Shown here piece after piece: positions 10,209-20,073 of a stretch of 64,000 nucleotides of DNA (position 1 is the stretch's first letter; every line of letters begins with the position of its first letter). The notes beneath the pieces were generated by a model that was not told where the DNA came from, searched no databases, and was given only the letters and a program-made list of their open reading frames with translations. Source of the stretch: Pseudodonghicola flavimaris. Its GTDB lineage: Bacteria > Pseudomonadota > Alphaproteobacteria > Rhodobacterales > Rhodobacteraceae. The stretch is taken from positions 1 to 64,000 of the forward strand of contig NZ_JASNJD010000001.1 in NCBI RefSeq assembly GCF_030164425.1. Direction: 5' to 3'. Position numbers and translations under genes: made by a program.

Positions 10209-11066
10209 TCAGAGCCCGAGGAGCGCGCGCGCCTCCTCCGGGGAGGCGATCTCGCGGCCGGCGGCCCGCGCGGTGCGGGTGAGTTCCTCGATCAGTGGGC
10301 CGTTGGAGCTGACCTTGCGGCCATCGGGCAGATAGAAGGTATCCTCAAGCCCGCTGCGCAGGTGACCGCCGAGCTCGGCGGTGCGGGCATGCAGCGGCCA
10401 GATCTCGGCCCGGCCGATGGCGGTGACCTGCCAGCGGGCATCCGGGGGGGCGAGATCGGCGAGGATCGGCAGCAGATCGGCGCGCGCCGGCTGCCCCGAG
10501 GCGACGCCCATCACGAAATTCATCTGCGCGGTGCCTTTGAACATGCCGGCGCGCTGGTACATGGCGACGCTGCGCACGATGCCGGTGTCGAAACATTCGA
10601 ATTCGGGGACGCCGCCGGCGGCCTCGATGACGTCGATGAAGTCCTGCACCTTCTCCACCGGGTTGTCGAACAGCATCGGCGGCCAGGCCCAGTCGCCGTT
10701 GGCCCGGAGCTTGAGGTAATTGAGCGATCCGGCGTTGCAGGCGGCCATCTCCGGCGCGGTGGCGCGGATCACCTCCAGCGGTGCCTGATACTCGGGTCCG
10801 GGAATGCCGGAGGTGTGGTTGATGATCACCCCGGGGCAGGCGGCGCGGATCGCCGATTGCACCCTGCGCGACAGATCCACGTCCCAGCTGGGCAGATGGC
10901 CCATGCCGGGCGCCTGCTGGCGCAGGTGGATATGCATGACGCTGGCTCCGGCCTCATAGGCGCGGCGGGCCTCCTGCGCCATGTCCTCGGGGGTGACGGG
11001 CACGTTGTGCTGGCGCGGATCGGTCAGAACGCCGTTGATCGCGCAGGTGATGATCGCCTTGGACAT
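10209..11066 (-). CDS. BKACE-family beta-keto acid cleavage enzyme (DUF849; 3-keto-5-aminohexanoate cleavage-like)
   Basis: This 285-residue TIM-barrel enzyme belongs to the family that cleaves a beta-keto acid with acetyl-CoA, giving acetoacetate plus a CoA ester. The zinc ligands His45 and His47 (VMHIHLR) and Glu241 (GLEDT) correspond to the known metal site. The ATG at 11066 has GGAGGG seven bases upstream; the longer open frame lacks one. It is divergent from the AraC-type gene, which may regulate it, and sits beside acyl-CoA carboxylase genes, so a role in breakdown of a branched or amino-substituted keto acid is plausible. Substrates vary widely in this family and cannot be assigned. 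Confidence 0.85.
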   Translation of the reverse strand: MSKAIITCAINGVLTDPRQHNVPVTPEDMAQEARRAYEAGASVMHIHLRQQAPGMGHLPSWDVDLSRRVQSAIRAACPGVIINHTSGIPGPEYQAPLEVIRATAPEMAACNAGSLNYLKLRANGDWAWPPMLFDNPVEKVQDFIDVIEAAGGVPEFECFDTGIVRSVAMYQRAGMFKGTAQMNFVMGVASGQPARADLLPILADLAPPDARWQVTAIGRAEIWPLHARTAELGGHLRSGLEDTFYLPDGRKVSSNGPLIEELTRTARAAGREIASPEEARALLGL

Positions 11067-11283
11067 GTGGTTTCCCTCCGCCGCTTCGGGCCGGCCGCCT
11101 TTGGCCACCGCCTCTGGTCGGGACCGAGCCTAGGGCAGGGCCGGCGCCGGGGCTTGCGCAAAGACGCTGCGGCACCGCCTGGACCCCGGCGATCGCAAAT
11201 TGACCTTTCGGCGCGAGTTTCCAACAATGTGGGCGGAGAGAGGAGGCCGCCCCGTTTCGGGCGGTATCAGGGGAGGGAAACCG

Positions 11284-12075
11284 GTGGCAGAGGCATCTGA
11301 ACCCGACAAGATCATGTTCGTGAACCGTGACCGCGTGTTCTATTACGGGTTGCTCGGCGCCCGGATGAAACCGCGCCGGCCGGGCGGCATCACATTCTAT
11401 CTGGCGGAACGGGGCGATGTGCGGGTGCGCCTCGGGTCGGGGGGCTGGACGGCGGCGCCCTGCATCGTGCTGCCGCATTACTGCAGCCATCAGGTGGCGA
11501 TCGATTGCGACCGCGTGTTCTGCCTGATGTTCGAACCCGAACGCCTGCGGCCGGAGGATCAGGCCTGGCTTCTGGCGGCCGGCGGCGCGGGGCCGGCGCA
11601 AGCCGATTGGATCGCGCGGGTGCGCGCGGCGCTGATGCCGCTGGCGGCTGCTGGGGGGGCGCAGCGGCTGGGCACCGCCGGCTTCGATCGGCTGCTGCTG
11701 GGGACGGAGCTGCCGGCTCGCCGGCTCGACCCGCGGATCGATCTGACGCTCGACCGGTTCGAGCAGGACCTGGGCGAGGTGGCGCTTTCGGCGGAGGAAT
11801 GCGCTCGGCAGGTGGGGCTCTCGGCCTCACGCTTTCTGCACCTGTTCAAACAGGAAACCGGCGCCTCCTACCGCAACATGCGGATGTGGAAGCGGGCCCG
11901 GCGGTTCCTGGAACATGCCACCCACGACCGCAATCTGACCGAGGTGGCGCTGGACCTCGGATACCCCGATTCTAGCCATTTCAGCCATTCGATCCGTCGC
12001 ACCTACGGGTTGAAACCCCGTTCGATCCGCGAGGGGTCGCGCGGGCTCAGGCTGGTGGGTGCACGCTGCGCCTGA
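11284..12075 (+). CDS. AraC-family transcriptional regulator
   Basis: This 263-residue regulator has an amino-terminal cupin-like sensing region (about 15-120) and a carboxyl-terminal double helix-turn-helix (about 165-255; SAEECARQVGLSASRFLHLF, then LTEVALDLGYPDSSHFSHS). GTG at 11284 is chosen because GGGGAGGG lies eight bases before it. It lies between the divergent BKACE gene and the codirectional carboxylase genes, so it is the natural candidate to control either. The effector is unknown. Confidence 0.85.
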   Translation: MAEASEPDKIMFVNRDRVFYYGLLGARMKPRRPGGITFYLAERGDVRVRLGSGGWTAAPCIVLPHYCSHQVAIDCDRVFCLMFEPERLRPEDQAWLLAAGGAGPAQADWIARVRAALMPLAAAGGAQRLGTAGFDRLLLGTELPARRLDPRIDLTLDRFEQDLGEVALSAEECARQVGLSASRFLHLFKQETGASYRNMRMWKRARRFLEHATHDRNLTEVALDLGYPDSSHFSHSIRRTYGLKPRSIREGSRGLRLVGARCA

Positions 12076-12200
12076 GCCGGGCGCGCCGCCGTAGCGCGCC
12101 GGCACAAGATCGCCGTCGTCGTCCCGGCTAGGGTTGGGGCAGACGGTCGCGGCGCCTGCCGCCGCGCCGGTTTCTGACCGACAGCCAAGGCGGACGACGA

Positions 12201-13817
12201 ATGCCCCAGATCCAGAGCGCGATTTCCACCGCATCAGACCCCTTTCGCCAGAACCGGGAGGGGATGCTGGCGCTGCTCGCGGATCTCGACGCGATCGAGA
12301 TGCGGCGCCGGGCGGCCTCGGAACGGGCCCGCGCACGGTTCGAGAAACGCGACCAGCTGTTGCCGCGCGACAGGGTGGCGCTGCTGCTGGATCCCGGCCG
12401 GCCGTTTGTCGAACTGTCGAAGCTGGCGGGGTTCGGCCTCGATCACCCGGACCCGGAGAAATCGGTCGCCGGCGGCGGGGTGATCGCCGGGATCGGCTTC
12501 GTCTCCGGCATCCGCTGCATGATCAGCGCCTCCGACAGCGGCATCGCGGCGGGCGCGTTGCAGCCGATGGGGTTAGAGAAACAGCTGCGCGTTCAGGAAA
12601 TCGCGCTGGAGAACAAGCTGCCCTTCATCCAGCTGGTCGAGAGCGCCGGGGCCAACCTGATGGCCTATCGGGTGGAGGATTTCATTCGCGGCGGCAGCAT
12701 CTTCCGCAATCTGGCGCGGTTCTCCGCCGCCGGCCTGCCGGTGGTGACAGTGACGCATGGCAGCTCCACCGCCGGCGGGGCCTATCAGACCGGCCTGTCG
12801 GATTACATCATCATGGTGCGCGGTCGCACCCGGGCGTTTCTGGCCGGCCCGCCGTTGTTGAAGGCGGCCACCGGCGAGATCGCCAGCGAAGAGGACCTGG
12901 GCGGCGCCGAGATGCACACCGGTATCTCGGGGCTGGGCGATCTTCTGGCCGAAGACGACCGGGAGGCCATCGGCATGGCCCGGGCGATCCTGGCGAATAT
13001 CGATTGGCAAGAAGCCGGTGGCGCGGCGCGCCCGGCGGAACCGCCCGCCTATCCGGCGGAGGAGCTTCTGGGCCTCATGCCGATGGATCACCGCCAGCCG
13101 GTCGACATGCGCGAGGTGATCGCGCGGATCGTCGATGGATCGGAGTTCGTCGAATTCGGCGCGCGCTACGGCAGCGCCACGGTCTGCGGTACTGCCCGGA
13201 TCGGCGGCTGGCCGATCGGCATCCTGACCAACAACGGCCCGATCGACCCGAATGGCGCCGCCAAGGCCACCCATTTCATCCAGAGCTGCTGTCAGGCCGC
13301 TACGCCGCTTCTCTACCTCAACAACACCACCGGTTTCATGGTCGGTCGCAGCTATGAGGAGGCGGGGATCATCAAGCACGGCTCGAAGATGATCCAGGCG
13401 GTGACCAATGCCACCGTGCCGCAGTTCACCATCTATTGCGGTGCCTCCTTCGGGGCAGGGAATTACGGCATGTGTGGCCGGGGGTTCCATCCGCGCTTCT
13501 GCTTCAGCTGGCCCAATGCGCGCACCGCGGTGATGGGCGGCGAACAGGCGGCCGGCACCATGGCGGTGGTGCAGGAGGCACGCGCCGCGCGGATGGGGGA
13601 GGAGCTCGATCCGGCGCAGATCGCAGCGATGAAACAGAAGATCGTCGACATGTTCAACGGCCAGATGGGGGCGCGTTACACTTCTGCCCGGTTGCTGGAC
13701 GATGGGGTGATCGACCCCCGCGACACCCGTGAGCTGATGATCGAGCTGATGGCCATTGCCCGGGACGCCGCCGCGCGCCAGCCTCAGGCGATCCAGTTCG
13801 CCGTCGCCCGCCCCTGA
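12201..13817 (+). CDS. Acyl-CoA carboxylase, carboxyltransferase (beta) subunit; geranyl-/methylcrotonyl-CoA type
   Basis: This 538-residue biotin-dependent carboxyltransferase has both crotonase-like halves: the first with SAGANLMAYRVEDF and HGSSTAGGAYQTG, the second with NNTTGFMVGRSYEEAGIIKHG and NARTAVMGGEQAAG. The length and the GRSYEEAGIIKHG segment are typical of the enzymes that carboxylate methylcrotonyl-CoA or geranyl-CoA (LiuB/AtuC) rather than propionyl-CoA. The biotin carboxylase/carrier subunit starts 19 bases downstream, so both form one operon. A citronellyl-CoA-dehydrogenase-like gene nearby favours the geranyl/citronellyl type, but no hydratase or lyase is in the window. Enzyme class is near certain, the substrate tentative. 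Confidence 0.85.
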   Translation: MPQIQSAISTASDPFRQNREGMLALLADLDAIEMRRRAASERARARFEKRDQLLPRDRVALLLDPGRPFVELSKLAGFGLDHPDPEKSVAGGGVIAGIGFVSGIRCMISASDSGIAAGALQPMGLEKQLRVQEIALENKLPFIQLVESAGANLMAYRVEDFIRGGSIFRNLARFSAAGLPVVTVTHGSSTAGGAYQTGLSDYIIMVRGRTRAFLAGPPLLKAATGEIASEEDLGGAEMHTGISGLGDLLAEDDREAIGMARAILANIDWQEAGGAARPAEPPAYPAEELLGLMPMDHRQPVDMREVIARIVDGSEFVEFGARYGSATVCGTARIGGWPIGILTNNGPIDPNGAAKATHFIQSCCQAATPLLYLNNTTGFMVGRSYEEAGIIKHGSKMIQAVTNATVPQFTIYCGASFGAGNYGMCGRGFHPRFCFSWPNARTAVMGGEQAAGTMAVVQEARAARMGEELDPAQIAAMKQKIVDMFNGQMGARYTSARLLDDGVIDPRDTRELMIELMAIARDAAARQPQAIQFAVARP

Positions 13818-13836
13818 TCCCGAAGGCGTAGGACCC

Positions 13837-15780
13837 ATGGACAAGACCACCCCTTTCACCAAGCTCTTGATCGCCAACCGGGGGGAGATCGCCCTGCGGG
13901 TGATGCGCACCGCCAAGGCGATGGGCTATGCCACCGTCGCCGTCTATTCCGAGGCCGATGCCGGGGCCGAACATGTGCGCGCCGCCGATCAGGCCGTTTG
14001 CATCGGTGGCGCGGCGCCGGCGGAGTCCTATCTGCGGATCGACCGCATCATCGACGCCGCCCGGGCCAGCGGCGCGGATGCGGTCCACCCGGGCTATGGG
14101 TTTCTAGCGGAAAACCCTGACTTCCCAGAGGCTTGTGAAGCAGCGGGCATCGTCTTCGTCGGCCCCCCTGCGGCGGCGATCCGGGCGATGGGTGACAAGG
14201 CCGGCGCCAAGGCGCTGATGACCGGGGCGGGGGTGCCCTGCGTGCCCGGCTACCAGGGGGCGGACCAAGGGGCGGAGACCCTCTTGGCCGAGGCGCGGCA
14301 GATCGGCTTTCCGGTGATGATCAAGGCCACCGCCGGCGGCGGTGGGCGCGGCATGCGGCTGGTCGCGGCGGAGGCGGACTTCCCCGAGGCTTTGGCGGCC
14401 GCGAAGTCCGAGGCGCAATCGGCCTTCGGCAGCGATGTGGTGCTGCTGGAGAAGGCGATCCTCGATCCCCGGCATGTGGAAATCCAGGTGATGGCGGATC
14501 GTCACGGCTCTGCCATCCATCTGGGCGAACGCGACTGTTCGGTGCAACGCCGACATCAGAAGCTGATCGAAGAGGCGCCATCGCCTGCCGTCGACGCCGA
14601 TCTGCGGGCGCGGATGGGGGCGGTTTCGGTCGCTGCCGCCCGGGCCATCGGCTATGAGGGGGCAGGCACTTTCGAATACCTGCTCGATGCCGAGGGGCAG
14701 TTCTATTTCATGGAGATGAACACCCGGCTGCAGGTCGAACACCCGGTGACGGAGGCGGTGACCGGCCTCGATCTGGTGGCGCTGCAACTGCGCGTCGCCG
14801 CCGGCGAGGCTCTGCCGCTGCGGCAGGAGGAGGTCGCCTTCACCGGCCATGCGATCGAGGTGCGGCTTTGCGCCGAGGATCCGCGGGCGGGGTTCCTGCC
14901 GCAAAGCGGGGAACTGACGCGGTGGGCGCCGGCGGCGGGGCTGCGGGTGGATCACGCGCTGCGCGACGGGGCCGGGGTGCCGCCGTTCTACGATTCGATG
15001 ATTGCCAAGATGATCGCCCATGGGCCCGACCGGGACGCGGCACGGCGGCAGCTGATCGCCGGGCTGCGGGACAGCCTGGCGCTGGGGCTTTCGACCAACC
15101 TCGATTTCCTGGCCGACTGCCTGGCCGATCCGGTGTTTGCCGCCGGTGCCGCCACCACCGGGTTCATCGCGGAACGGCAGGCGCAGCTGCTGCCGGACCC
15201 GGAGCCGGCGCTGGCGCGCGGGGCGATGATCGCTGCGGCGCTGTTGCGGGCCGGGCCGGGCATCGGGCTCACGCACGGGTTTCCGACGCCGTTGCGGCTG
15301 GCGGCGGCGGAGGTCGTCTTTGCGCCCCAGGTGCGGGTGCTGCCGCACGGGGCATGCGAGGTCAGCCTGCCGGGGCACGATCCGCTGCAGCTCCGGGTGC
15401 TGGAACGTGAAGGCGACTGCGTGAGGTTCGAATGCGACGGTCTGCGCCAGCAGGCGGTGCTGTGGTCTGTGGCGGACCGGGTCTGGCTGCATCTGGAGGG
15501 CCGCAACCTGAGCTTTCACGACCTGAGCTTCGCCCCGGTGCGCCGGGCCGTCGCCGGTGGCGATGGCAAGTTGCGCGCATCGATGAACGGGTCGGTGGTC
15601 TCGGTCGGGGTGTCGGTCGGTGACCGGGTCCGGGCCGGGCAGACCCTGCTGGTATTGGAGGCGATGAAGATGGAACACCCCCACAGCGCGGCCACCGACG
15701 GCACCGTGGCGGCGGTGCATGTCGCCGCCGGCGCCCAGGTGACCGCCCATGCGGTGGTGGTGGAAGTGACCCCGGACTGA
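13837..15780 (+). CDS. Acyl-CoA carboxylase, biotin carboxylase / biotin carrier (alpha) subunit
   Basis: This 647-residue protein has a biotin carboxylase portion (about 1-455; LLIANRGEIALRV, KATAGGGGRGMR, the active-site segment EMNTRLQVEHPVTE), a linking region, and a biotinyl domain at the end with EAMKMEHP, Lys611 being the biotin site. It transfers carbon dioxide to biotin with ATP, and the partner subunit encoded just upstream passes it to an acyl-CoA. Size and fusion match LiuD/AtuF-type alpha subunits. The ATG at 13837 is taken because the conserved amino terminus starts there; a frame opening earlier overlaps the beta gene. Substrate tentative as for the beta subunit. Confidence 0.88.
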   Translation: MDKTTPFTKLLIANRGEIALRVMRTAKAMGYATVAVYSEADAGAEHVRAADQAVCIGGAAPAESYLRIDRIIDAARASGADAVHPGYGFLAENPDFPEACEAAGIVFVGPPAAAIRAMGDKAGAKALMTGAGVPCVPGYQGADQGAETLLAEARQIGFPVMIKATAGGGGRGMRLVAAEADFPEALAAAKSEAQSAFGSDVVLLEKAILDPRHVEIQVMADRHGSAIHLGERDCSVQRRHQKLIEEAPSPAVDADLRARMGAVSVAAARAIGYEGAGTFEYLLDAEGQFYFMEMNTRLQVEHPVTEAVTGLDLVALQLRVAAGEALPLRQEEVAFTGHAIEVRLCAEDPRAGFLPQSGELTRWAPAAGLRVDHALRDGAGVPPFYDSMIAKMIAHGPDRDAARRQLIAGLRDSLALGLSTNLDFLADCLADPVFAAGAATTGFIAERQAQLLPDPEPALARGAMIAAALLRAGPGIGLTHGFPTPLRLAAAEVVFAPQVRVLPHGACEVSLPGHDPLQLRVLEREGDCVRFECDGLRQQAVLWSVADRVWLHLEGRNLSFHDLSFAPVRRAVAGGDGKLRASMNGSVVSVGVSVGDRVRAGQTLLVLEAMKMEHPHSAATDGTVAAVHVAAGAQVTAHAVVVEVTPD

Positions 15781-15798
15781 GGCCCGGGGCGCGCGGCG

Positions 15799-16455
15799 CT
15801 ATTCCGGGAACAGCGGCAGCGCCCGCGCCGCTGTCATGGCGATATAGCCGCGTGCCACCCGCTCGGCGCGGCGGGGATCGCCGCTCAGCACCGCGTCGGT
15901 GATCTTGCGATAGCCCTCCACCCGCTGCTCGGGTGTCAGGGTCAGCCGGTTGCGCACCAGATGCGCCTGGAACCGCGGCAGCAGCCGGCCGAGTTCGGGA
16001 TTCTCGGCGATCTGCGTCAGTGCCCGGAAATAGCGGTTGCGTCGTCGCAGGAATTCGAACCGGTCGTTGGTGTCCTCATGCGTGGCGATGGCCTCGAGAT
16101 GTTCGGTCAGTTTCTCGCGCGCGCCGGGGGTCTCGATCTTCTGCGCCGCCTGCCGCGCCGCCAGCCCCAGGATCACCTCCATGATGGCGAAGAGATTGGC
16201 CGCCTCGGTGCGGGTCAGCTTGCGGATGCTGGCGCCGCGATAGGGGTGAGACACCACGATCCCGTCGGCCGAGAGCTGCTTCAGCGCCTCGCGTACGGTG
16301 CTGCGGCTGACCTCGTACTGGCGCACCAGATCGGGTTCCACCAGCCGCTGGCCGGGGACGAAGCGGCCCTCGTAAAGGCCGCGGATGACGTCCTGGACGA
16401 TCAGGCTGGAGGAACTGCCCGTATCGCTGGTCTTGCTGCTGCCGGTGGTGGTCAT
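15799..16455 (-). CDS. GntR-family transcriptional regulator (FCD domain)
   Basis: This 218-residue regulator has a winged helix (about 20-90; VSRSTVREALKQLSADGIV) and an all-helical FadR-C-like effector domain containing ENPELGRLLPRFQAHLVRNR. It ends 18 bases after the convergent carboxylase alpha-subunit stop. It may control the upstream, divergently oriented or adjacent acyl-CoA genes in response to an organic acid or acyl-CoA, as FCD regulators do; no operator was identified with confidence. Confidence 0.85.
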   Translation of the reverse strand: MTTTGSSKTSDTGSSSSLIVQDVIRGLYEGRFVPGQRLVEPDLVRQYEVSRSTVREALKQLSADGIVVSHPYRGASIRKLTRTEAANLFAIMEVILGLAARQAAQKIETPGAREKLTEHLEAIATHEDTNDRFEFLRRRNRYFRALTQIAENPELGRLLPRFQAHLVRNRLTLTPEQRVEGYRKITDAVLSGDPRRAERVARGYIAMTAARALPLFPE

Positions 16456-16603
16456 GACTGTCGGTCCCGCTGCTGGAGGGCACGCCCCCGTGGCGCGGTT
16501 CTAGTGGCTTTGGCGGGGGGCTGCCAGTTTTCTCCATCGCGCCGGGACCGGGGGCGGCGGCTCTGCCCGACAATGCGGCATTGCGGGTACATCTTTTGTC
16601 GCC

Positions 16604-17644
16604 TCAGGGGCGGGCCAGACGGCGATGCCCGGTGGCGTCTATCTGCCAGACCAGTTCGCCATCGGCGGCCAGGTAGTTCATATGGGCCAGCACCTCGCTG
16701 AAGGCGAAGCTCATCTCATGCGGGCTCAGCTCCTGGCGGAACAGCACCGGCACCAGATCTGCGGCGGACATCGGCTGCACCGCAGTTTCCTCGCGGATCA
16801 GGTCGCAGCGGTGATCGTGATGGGCGATCAGTTCGGCGCAGCGCTGCTGCAGGCCCAGAAACGGCAGCCGGTGACCGGCCAGCACCAGCGTTTCGGCCGG
16901 CAGATCGGCGGCCAGCGCCGACAGCGAGCGGATGAAGGCGCCCAGCGGGTTGCCGTCGGGTTCGATCGCCATGACCGAGATATTCGGGCTGATCTTCTCG
17001 ATCACCTGGTCGGCGGCCAGCAGGATATTCTCTTCCGGCAGATGCAGCATGAGCTGTTCCGGGCAATGGCCGTCGCCGGACAGCACATGGAAATCGCGTC
17101 CGCCCACCTTCAACACATCGCCGGCAGCCAGACGGCGGTAGGTGAAGGGCGGTTTCGACAGCATGCGCATGTATTCATGGCCCTGTACGCTGACCAGCGC
17201 GGCGATCTCGCGGCTCATCCCGTGGCTGACGAAGAACCGGGTATAGATACTGGCGGCCAGCAGCTCCGGCGAATTGAAATAGGTCATCGTCGCCAGAAAG
17301 GTCGCCTGGCTGGTCATCAGCGGGATCTGCAGCGTGTCGCAGAGCCAGCCGGCCAGTCCGATGTGATCGGGGTGGTGATGGGTGACGATCAGCCCGGTGA
17401 TGGTCTCCCCCTTCAGCGCGCCGGAAAGCAGGTTGCGCCAGGCGGTCCGGGTCTCGGGCATATCGATGCCGGTGTCGACGATCAGCCAGCCGTCGTCGTC
17501 CTTCAGGAAATAGACGTTCACATGGTTCAGCCGGAACGGCAGGGCGAACCGGGTCCAGAGGATGCCGGGGGTGATTTCGACCAGTTCGCCCTCGGCCGGA
17601 GCGTCGGGAAAAGGGTGGATCAGTGGCTGGGTCTGGGTCGTCAT
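16604..17644 (-). CDS. Metallo-beta-lactamase-fold hydrolase
   Basis: This 346-residue protein has the metal-binding motif THHHPDH (His89, His91, Asp93, His94) after the LIVDTG strand, then a downstream histidine in SGDGHCPEQ. The carboxyl extension of about 90 residues resembles the winged-helix tail of LACTB2-like members. These enzymes hydrolyse thioesters, lactones or phosphoesters. Placed between a GntR regulator and an acyl-CoA dehydrogenase on the same strand, a CoA-thioester or lactone substrate is plausible but unproven. Confidence 0.82.
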   Translation of the reverse strand: MTTQTQPLIHPFPDAPAEGELVEITPGILWTRFALPFRLNHVNVYFLKDDDGWLIVDTGIDMPETRTAWRNLLSGALKGETITGLIVTHHHPDHIGLAGWLCDTLQIPLMTSQATFLATMTYFNSPELLAASIYTRFFVSHGMSREIAALVSVQGHEYMRMLSKPPFTYRRLAAGDVLKVGGRDFHVLSGDGHCPEQLMLHLPEENILLAADQVIEKISPNISVMAIEPDGNPLGAFIRSLSALAADLPAETLVLAGHRLPFLGLQQRCAELIAHHDHRCDLIREETAVQPMSAADLVPVLFRQELSPHEMSFAFSEVLAHMNYLAADGELVWQIDATGHRRLARP

Positions 17645-17775
17645 CTGGTCTGGTCTCGCGGCGGTTTCAGCGGGTGGACAGCCTGCCCGGACGCGCAGCC
17701 TAGCGCAAGAGGCAGGGACCCCACTTGTGCCGAGCCGCCGTGACGTTCCGTCAGAGGCCGGGGCCGCCGGCGGCC

Positions 17776-18927
<1,152 letters not shown>

Positions 18928-18999
18928 GCGTCCTCTCCGCTCCGGGTCCGGGCGGATCGGCTCTAGCATGGGGGCGGTCAAGCGACTTGTGCGGTCGCG

Positions 19000-19878
19000 C
19001 TATGGTGCCGGGTCGTCCGCCAGCCCGCGGGCGATCTCGAAGAACGCCCGGACCAGCTTGGCGCCAGCGCGTTCGCGCAGGCAGATCAGCGCCTCGTCCA
19101 TCAGCATCGGCGGCGCGGCGATCTCGATCGGGGTGAACCGGCTGTCGGCGCCGAATTCGGCGATGGAGACAAAGCCCACTCCGGCGCCTGAGGCCACGAT
19201 TTCGCGGACCGCCTCGCGTCCTTCGGCCTCGATGGTGGGGCTCAGGGTCAGCCCTTCGGCGGCGGCCAGTTCCTCCAGCCGGTGGCGGGTCTTCGATCCC
19301 TTCTCACGCAGTACCAGGGGAAAGCGGGTCAGCTCCTCCAGGCTCAGGCGTCCGGCCGTTGCCGCCGGGTGGTCGCGATGGGCGAAGGCGATGATCGGGG
19401 TGGAGTTCAGTTTCAGCGTGACGAAATCACGGCCCCTCGGCATTTCGCCCAGAACCCCCAGATCGGCCTCATAGGCGTGCAGCCCGTCCAGAACGCTCTG
19501 GGTGTTGCCGCTGCGCAGGGTGATGCGCACACCGGGGTATTTCTCGCGAAACCTGCCCAGCACCGGCACCAGGTGATGCGCCGCATCGGCGACGATCCGC
19601 AGTTCTCCGGACCGCAGGGCACGGGATTCGGTCAGCAGTTCCAGCGCCTGCTGCTCCACATCGAACATTCGCCGGGTGATCGACAGCAGCTCCTCCCCCT
19701 CGCGGGTGAGGGTGACCTGCTTGTTGCGCCGGTTGAACAGGAGGATGTCGTATTCCTCCTCCAGCTTGCGCACCTGATCCGAAATCGCCGGCTGAGTCAG
19801 GAACAGCGCCTCCGCCGCGCGGGAAAAGCCGCCGCAGATGGCGACGTAGTGAAAGGCGCGGAGCTGGACGTATCGCAT
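19000..19878 (-). CDS. LysR-family regulator, probable regulator of the phosphonate genes
   Basis: This 292-residue protein has an amino-terminal winged helix (FSRAAEALFLTQPAISDQVRK, split over about 18-38) and a periplasmic-binding-protein-like effector domain. It is divergent from the Na/Pi transporter gene, and its upstream region holds the 12-bp motif GATTTTACAGAT at 19953, found again before phnW and before the family-5 binding protein. LysR proteins commonly activate adjacent AEP catabolic genes in other bacteria, with AEP as inducer and independently of phosphate starvation. That it binds this motif is inference. Confidence 0.82.
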   Translation of the reverse strand: MRYVQLRAFHYVAICGGFSRAAEALFLTQPAISDQVRKLEEEYDILLFNRRNKQVTLTREGEELLSITRRMFDVEQQALELLTESRALRSGELRIVADAAHHLVPVLGRFREKYPGVRITLRSGNTQSVLDGLHAYEADLGVLGEMPRGRDFVTLKLNSTPIIAFAHRDHPAATAGRLSLEELTRFPLVLREKGSKTRHRLEELAAAEGLTLSPTIEAEGREAVREIVASGAGVGFVSIAEFGADSRFTPIEIAAPPMLMDEALICLRERAGAKLVRAFFEIARGLADDPAP

Positions 19879-19952
19879 GTGGCGGATCCCGGAAGGTGGC
19901 GACCGGGGCGAGTTTATTCATAAGGCCAGTAAATTGAAATCTCGAAAATAAC

Positions 19953-19964
19953 GATTTTACAGAT
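19953..19964 (+). promoter_or_regulatory. Shared 12-bp regulatory motif, copy 1 (lysR / Na-Pi transporter)
   Basis: GATTTTACAGAT occurs here between the divergent lysR and Na/Pi transporter genes, 75 bases from the lysR start. It is part of a local dyad AAAAT-AACG-ATTTT. Identical copies stand at 21884 and 27104. Confidence 0.6.
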
Positions 19965-20073
19965 GGATTGCGGATGCGCATGACTGATCCGGCAAGAGGC
20001 GCGACAGGGAAGGGACGAACATGGCAGCAGACGGGCAGAGCGGTATCCTTTCCCCGGACCGGGCGCGGCGGGA

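Noticed and set aside
12080-12100. Terminator between the AraC-type gene and the carboxyltransferase gene
   Set aside because: GGCGCGC/GCGCGCC forms a stem, but no T run follows and such GC hairpins are common by chance here.
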